A DNA stretch of 8,629 nucleotides from contig URPT01000066.1 of NCBI GenBank assembly GCA_900549845.1, forward strand, positions 1-8,629, written 5' to 3'. Position 1 is the stretch's first letter; each line of letters begins with the position of its first letter. The DNA is from an uncultured Veillonella sp. (lineage in GTDB: Bacteria; Bacillota; Negativicutes; Veillonellales; Veillonellaceae). Under the pieces are notes generated by a model that worked only from the letters and a program-made list of their open reading frames with translations, was not told where the DNA came from and did no database searches. Shown in pieces: positions 5,057 through 8,629 of the stretch. The translations under genes were made by a program, and so were the position numbers.

Positions 5057-5385
5057 TATATACACAAAACTATAGAAATTTATGTAAAATTAAAGACTTT
5101 ATGATCTTGTAAAAGTAATATATACCTGTATGTGTCATTATTTTCTCATTTAAATTGAGAATTGCATATTTTATGTATATCTGTTAATCGCGATTAACGT
5201 AATTATACAAAAATCAGAATATAAATAAGAAATTAAATTATATTAACACATATCATCCTGATACAAACTTGACTCTAACAGACTAACAGTCATATGTTTA
5301 CTCTACATATTCTAATCGATTCAGATTCATAAGAATCTAATAAGTGTATAGCTCTTATGGCTGTATAGCCCTAGTGCATTCATAT
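5057..5385. other. AT-rich intergenic region with operator-like palindromes
   Basis: 329 bp without a credible gene. It holds a perfect 16-bp palindrome GTTAATCGCGATTAAC (5183-5198), a TCTCA/TGAGA inverted repeat (5145-5161 area) and AGATTC-ATAA-GAATCT (5323-5338). The last lies ~50 bp after the sigma factor stop and is the only terminator candidate for that gene, but it lacks a T-run. Transcription may therefore run on into the ComK-like gene. Confidence 0.5.
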
Positions 5386-6276
5386 CTAGTGTACTCGTAG
5401 TTTCTTAAAGTCTGTCGTCAAGTATCTGCGCAGCTTCCGCAAGGCTCGTTCATGGCGCCGTTGGATAGCTTGGCGACTACAGTTCAGTTCTTCACTAACG
5501 GATACGAGGCTTTTACAATCACCGTACACGCGGCGCAATAGGTCTTGTTGATCTGGAGATAATCTACCGAGAGCCCATACAAGGCGAGCCCGTAGTCGTT
5601 GTTCCTCATCGGCCGTCATAATCATGTCTACTATATTTTCTCCCGATGAGAAAATATCCATGCCAACCGCTACCTCGCCATCATCGGTGATGCGGTCTGG
5701 TATATGAATCTCACGATGATTACGCAATCGCTCTCGCTTCCAATACCGCATGTAACCATACCTAACACCAGCTTTCACAAAGCCAGGGAACGGTACGGAT
5801 CCTTTTAAATCAAAGCTATAAATCGACTCTAAAAGGATGGCCCATAGATAACTCTCTAGGTCTTCACGGAACTCGCGGTTCCCCGTCTTATTCGTATAGT
5901 GTAAAATAAGTGGCCGATACCTGCGACAGAGCTCGATTTGGGCCGCATCATGGCGCAGCTCATCGGCGGACCAAGGCTGGTACCCAACCGTCTGAATTCG
6001 CATATTCGGATTTTGACAAATCGACACGAGGCTCTTATCCGATAAGGACGTTAAGACCTGATGACCACAGATAAGAGTCTGTAATTTCAACTCCTCTGGC
6101 ACCTTGTACACTGCTTCCTTAGGCGGTATCGTTTCAGATTCTAGTTCCTTAGAAGAAGGCCTCTTAGAAAGTACTTCCGTAGAAGATGATTCCTTTGAAG
6201 ATATTTCCTCAGATTGTAAGCTTGCAGTTTTAATACAGGTTCGTTGTACTAACGGTTCTTCGTTTGTGTATAACAT
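5386..6276 (-). CDS. Sigma-70 family RNA polymerase sigma factor
   Basis: 296 residues. Residues 117-186 fit sigma region 2: CRRYRPLILHYTNK, then FREDLESYLWAILLESIYSF and a basic end RYWKRERLRNHR (core binding and -10 recognition). Residues 229-285 fit region 4, ending in a helix-turn-helix with recognition helix SRQAIQRRHERALRKLR (-35 recognition). Region 1.1 and most of region 3 are missing, so it is an alternative factor of the short SigH/ECF-like type. It carries an unusual N-terminus: residues 20-55 are Ser/Lys/Glu-rich with repeated SSKE/PPKE-type units, likely disordered. The ATG at 6276 was chosen because AAAGGGG lies five bases upstream; the ATG 24 bases earlier has no site. Promoter at 6314-6342. 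Its targets cannot be read from the sequence; the ComK-like gene downstream is a candidate partner. Confidence 0.88.
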   Translation of the reverse strand: MLYTNEEPLVQRTCIKTASLQSEEISSKESSSTEVLSKRPSSKELESETIPPKEAVYKVPEELKLQTLICGHQVLTSLSDKSLVSICQNPNMRIQTVGYQPWSADELRHDAAQIELCRRYRPLILHYTNKTGNREFREDLESYLWAILLESIYSFDLKGSVPFPGFVKAGVRYGYMRYWKRERLRNHREIHIPDRITDDGEVAVGMDIFSSGENIVDMIMTADEEQRLRARLVWALGRLSPDQQDLLRRVYGDCKSLVSVSEELNCSRQAIQRRHERALRKLRRYLTTDFKKLRVH

Positions 6277-6313
6277 AAATCCCCTTTCCTGCCATGGCAT
6301 AGCGCTTATCTAC

Positions 6314-6342
6314 ACAATAGCGCGGAACGGGGATTTTGACAA
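6314..6342 (-). promoter_or_regulatory. Predicted promoter of the sigma factor gene
   Basis: Minus strand TTGTCA (6337-6342), 17 bp, TATTGT (6314-6319). The -10 overlaps a GCGCT/AGCGC inverted repeat (6302-6323), and ATAGCGC occurs twice (6299-6305, 6317-6323), so repressor control or a leader hairpin is possible. The -10 is only four of six to consensus. Confidence 0.5.
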
Positions 6343-6451
6343 ATTGGCAATTCCTTAGAATTCTCACATATTCGCTTACAAGCTAACATTAATTTCTATC
6401 CATTAAAAGACATAACTATACACCTAGATAGGTAATTGCTGAAAATAATAC

Positions 6452-6487
6452 AAAAAAGACACCACAGAGGAATATGGTGTCTTTTTT
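6452..6487. terminator. Rho-independent terminator after the ATPase gene
   Basis: Six A, stem GACACCA / TGGTGTC, ten-base loop, six T. Symmetrical, so it can act on both strands. It lies ~125 bp past the stop of the leftward ATPase gene and upstream of the sigma factor promoter, separating the two units. Confidence 0.9.
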
Positions 6488-6610
6488 AGAGGAATTAGTA
6501 CTACCATTGGGTAATAGTACGTAAGTTACAATTACTGATATACACGTTAGGCGTAACGAATTCTGATGTTACAAGTAACTGTACAGGTAATCGTATTTTA
6601 AATTGTCTGA

Positions 6611-7675
6611 TTACATTGCAATACAGGAGGCTTCCACAAAGTCTTTCAGTTGTGGTTTTACGTAGATTTGGTACACGTCTGCACCATTGCCACGGACGAT
6701 GTCGCCCCAGTATTTATACACATAGCGATACCAGAAATGGAACATACTATTTGTGAAGTGGTAGTCAGCGTATTTCGCTGGTCCACGGCTATTCGCTTGG
6801 ATACGACCTACGAGGCCCATGGCCATCAAGTCGTTTAAGCGAGATGTAAAGGTGCCGCTTTTAATTTGGCTAGCTTGCAACAGCTCCACATAGTATGGTC
6901 TCTCTAGTGTAGCAAGGCCAGATAGAATCGCATTAGCACCTGTTATATTCTTCATATCTCGATGTAAGATATGCTGCGTTTCTTCAAAGAGTGCACCCGA
7001 TACGGAGAAGAACAAATTAATGATATTCGTATCGATGCTTTCACCATTATCAAAGTACTGCACATAGGCAGGCAAACCACCTGTTACGGCGAACACGGTA
7101 CGCAAGTCATCCTTAGCATAATGAAGGCCCAAGGATTTCATGTCCACCAAGGAGAACGGTTTCACCTCGAAATATTCCGACACATAAGGGCCAATCAAGC
7201 TGCGATCGCCAATGATGCGGCCATCGAGCTGTTCTAACCCATTTGCCATCAAGATGATGTTCAAATGGCTCGTTTCTTTATAAGCATCTAACAAATCGCG
7301 CAAGTGGATAGGGAACTGAGGTACAGCCTCCACCAAGGAAGGGTAATCATCAATCACCACAGTCTGAGGCGTTTTTACACTGCTTTCAAATAGACCCTCA
7401 AAGGCCTCTTGCAAGCTAGTGATTGGTTCGAATTTATCCTGCCCATCGGTAGGAACAAAACGTGCCTCAAGAGCTCGATTCATATCGGCTACATGGATTG
7501 CTTCATTAGCCATGCGACCCGCCAAGTATAACGCCTTATGACGGCGCACAAGCTGGGAAGCCACATAGGATTTGCCACTGCGATGCGGACCATACACAAC
7601 ACACAAACTCATTTGATTCATCGCAATACGGGACTGGATACTCTCAATAATCTCAGCACGTCCCACAAAATTCAT
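6611..7675 (-). CDS. P-loop ATPase of the ATPase_2/DUF234 type, C-terminally short
   Basis: 354 residues. MNFVGRAEII is the usual opening of archaeal-type ATPase_2 proteins. Walker A GPHRSGKS (29-36), Walker B VVIDD (106-110), a sensor-1-like LMANG (142-146) and the conserved TGGLPAYVQ (198-206) are all intact. Residues ~245-310 fit the winged helix, and FTNSMFHFWYRYVYKYW (307-323) begins the DUF234 part. Family members usually run to ~450-480 residues, with a PD-(D/E)XK-like end after the K-x-Q-L-K-x-F segment; here the chain stops at FVEASCIAM soon after it. Neither other frame restores the missing end. GGAGGTGA lies upstream of the chosen ATG, with TATAAT at 7707-7712. The cellular role of these proteins is not established; signalling or defence is often suggested. 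Confidence 0.82.
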   Translation of the reverse strand: MNFVGRAEIIESIQSRIAMNQMSLCVVYGPHRSGKSYVASQLVRRHKALYLAGRMANEAIHVADMNRALEARFVPTDGQDKFEPITSLQEAFEGLFESSVKTPQTVVIDDYPSLVEAVPQFPIHLRDLLDAYKETSHLNIILMANGLEQLDGRIIGDRSLIGPYVSEYFEVKPFSLVDMKSLGLHYAKDDLRTVFAVTGGLPAYVQYFDNGESIDTNIINLFFSVSGALFEETQHILHRDMKNITGANAILSGLATLERPYYVELLQASQIKSGTFTSRLNDLMAMGLVGRIQANSRGPAKYADYHFTNSMFHFWYRYVYKYWGDIVRGNGADVYQIYVKPQLKDFVEASCIAM

Positions 7676-7706
7676 ATACTCTCACCTCCAACATTCTATG
7701 GAGACT

Positions 7707-7712
7707 ATTATA
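7707..7712 (-). promoter_or_regulatory. -10 element of the ATPase gene
   Basis: Consensus TATAAT on the minus strand. The -35 is weak (an AT-rich TTAAAT at 17 bp). The start would fall near 7700, leaving a leader of only ~25 bases that begins just before GGAGGTGA. Confidence 0.55.
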
Positions 7713-7898
7713 TCATAAATTTAAAACAAATTTAAACTTATTTTCATATTATTAACATGACTTTTGATTATGTTAAATTTTTTACGCATAAAATACACTT
7801 ATTTAATGGTTTACTTTTTACCCATATGTTGGTGAAAGTTCCCATATTTACTAGATTCTATGCAGTTGTAAATCCAATACAACTATACAGAGGGAAGT
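7713..7898. other. AT-rich spacer without a gene
   Basis: It contains TTAACAT / ATGTTAA inverted around 7751-7776 and runs such as AAATTTAAAACAAATTTAAA upstream of the ATPase promoter. No ORF with a ribosome binding site and no clear regulatory site was found. Confidence 0.4.
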
Positions 7899-7936
7899 AT
7901 AAAAAAAGACGTGCCTATCTAGGATAAGCACGTCTT
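7899..7936 (-). terminator. Terminator of the glycoside hydrolase gene
   Basis: AAGACGTGC (7906-7914) pairs with GCACGTCTT (7928-7936). On the minus strand the stem is followed by a run of seven T. It lies ~105 bp beyond the hydrolase stop codon. Confidence 0.85.
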
Positions 7937-7949
7937 GTGAACTTGTAAA

Positions 7950-7996
7950 TTTGTGTATTTGTGTATTTGTTTATATGTATATGTATATGTATATGT
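7950..7996. repeat. Compound microsatellite in the hydrolase 3' region
   Basis: Three 8-bp units, TTTGTGTA (7950-7957, 7958-7965) and TTTGTTTA (7966-7973), run directly into four perfect ATATGT units (7973-7996). It lies between the stop codon and terminator of the leftward gene, so unit-number change would not alter protein. Confidence 0.8.
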
Positions 7997-8040
7997 AATA
8001 GTTATGTTTATGGACGATACCTGCGAGGGCATTCCTAACA

Positions 8041-8629
8041 TTATTGTTGTATTTGCGTTTGCATCTTCATGAGTAGAATATGCTTAACTGCATCATTAAG
8101 GCGATCATTGGTAATCGTTCCATTCGCCACGGCTTGGGTTAATGCTCGATGGACTTCATCAATGTGAACGGTGTCCGCATCAAGGAGGACGAGATCACTG
8201 CCCGCCACGATAGATTCTACCGCAAAGTCCCCTATTTTTTGGTTTGCTTGCAAGGCGCCTACATCGACACGGTCTGTCATGACCACTCCATTATAGCCAA
8301 GCTCATGCCGTAGCCAATCCGTGATAATCGCCTTAGAAGTGCTGGCCAAGTGTGCATTGTCGATAGCTGGAATTTGCACATGGCTCATAACGAGCATATA
8401 TGTATTCGCTGTCGTCTGTGTAATGAGTCGTTTGAATACAGCTACATCCGTAGTATTGAGGTATGCTTTCGCATCATTAGCAGTCTCAAAGGATGCATCG
8501 CCAAGGCTCACCGTTGGGAAGTAATTGTAACCAAACCACATTTTGTTGATTTGGTACCGCTCCGCCATAGCAAGGTCCATATGGCCTGCCCACGTAGGAT
8601 CAGATGTATAGGACACATTCGGCACCCCA
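8041..8629 (-). CDS. Family 3 glycoside hydrolase, NagZ-like (C-terminal part)
   Basis: Partial: the frame is open to the right edge, so the true start lies outside; 196 codons are visible. The sequence follows the beta-N-acetylhexosaminidase (NagZ) N-terminal-domain pattern: VMSHVQIPAIDN, STSKAIITDWLRHELGYNGVVMTD, then VGAL, AVESIVAGSDLVLL and the closing helix NDRLNDAVKHILLMK. NagZ enzymes remove N-acetylglucosamine from cell-wall fragments. The nucleophile Asp is present in MTD (codon 8272-8274). The upstream region is atypical: where NagZ has KHFPGHG and then D-S-H, this has YNYFPTVSLGDASFETAN, lacking the substrate-binding Lys-His and the catalytic His. It may therefore be inactive, altered in specificity, or aligned imperfectly by eye. 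It has its own terminator at 7899-7936. Confidence 0.85.
   Translation of the reverse strand, partial: GVPNVSYTSDPTWAGHMDLAMAERYQINKMWFGYNYFPTVSLGDASFETANDAKAYLNTTDVAVFKRLITQTTANTYMLVMSHVQIPAIDNAHLASTSKAIITDWLRHELGYNGVVMTDRVDVGALQANQKIGDFAVESIVAGSDLVLLDADTVHIDEVHRALTQAVANGTITNDRLNDAVKHILLMKMQTQIQQ

Noticed and set aside
4889..5104. 71-codon plus-strand ORF over the ComK-like gene start and leader
   Set aside because: No ribosome binding site, composition follows the AT-rich spacer, and it opposes a well-supported promoter and gene.
6336..6364. Perfect TTGACA on the plus strand at 6336-6341, possibly starting a small RNA toward the terminator at 6452-6487
   Set aside because: The hexamer 17 bp on is AATTCT, a poor -10, and the same bases better serve the minus-strand promoter of the sigma factor.
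6480..6612. Frameshift that would restore the missing end of the ATPase
   Set aside because: All three frames after the stop were read; none continues the DUF234 pattern, so simple frameshift is not supported.

Overview
The window looks like part of a Firmicutes (Negativicutes) chromosome, most likely Veillonella. This is inferred from the moderately AT-rich composition, strong GGAGG-type ribosome binding sites, sigma-A-like promoters, many simple hairpin terminators and the general look of the proteins. No rRNA or tRNA gene and no complete insertion sequence is visible. Only one ordinary protein gene, a sodium:solute symporter at 266-1681, lies on the plus strand. All others read leftward on the minus strand, each apparently as its own transcription unit.

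Left part (1-2210). The symporter is bracketed by two copies of a ~70-bp direct repeat (1-70 and 2102-2171). Each copy is a complete minus-strand promoter (TTGTAT, 17 bp, TATAAT). The right copy drives a 40-codon, single-membrane-segment toxin-like peptide gene (1928-2050) resembling the TxpA/BsrG type I toxins. A strong convergent plus-strand promoter (1817-1845) would produce an antisense RNA across the end of that gene. The left copy points out of the window, so a second similar cassette probably begins just outside.

Middle (2208-4170). This stretch holds a secreted protein of unknown function (2208-3428), a nested inverted repeat (3451-3501) and a 38-codon small ORF that may be a remnant (3536-3652). 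Next comes a two-repeat, one-spacer CRISPR-like unit (3821-3935) without any cas gene. To its right is a ~160-bp structured leader or small-RNA region with its own extended -10 promoter near 4100.

Right-middle (4318-6490). A ComK-like protein (4318-4926) lies downstream of a sigma-70-family factor (5386-6276). They are separated by a 459-bp AT-rich regulatory region containing a promoter, a 5'-leader hairpin and two perfect palindromes (12 and 16 bp). Together they look like a regulatory pair, possibly for natural competence, but that function is inference.

Right end (6611-8629). A Walker-type ATPase related to the ATPase_2/DUF234 group appears shortened at its C-terminus (6611-7675). It is followed, reading rightward, by a spacer with a terminator and a compound microsatellite. 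The last gene is the C-terminal part of a family 3 glycoside hydrolase (NagZ-like) that runs off the window; its nucleophile motif is present but the usual K-H and D-x-H loop residues are not.

The most unusual items are the repeated type I toxin-antitoxin cassette, whose two RNAs start with nearly the same leader, and the solitary CRISPR-like unit whose spacer carries a ribosome binding site plus start codon.
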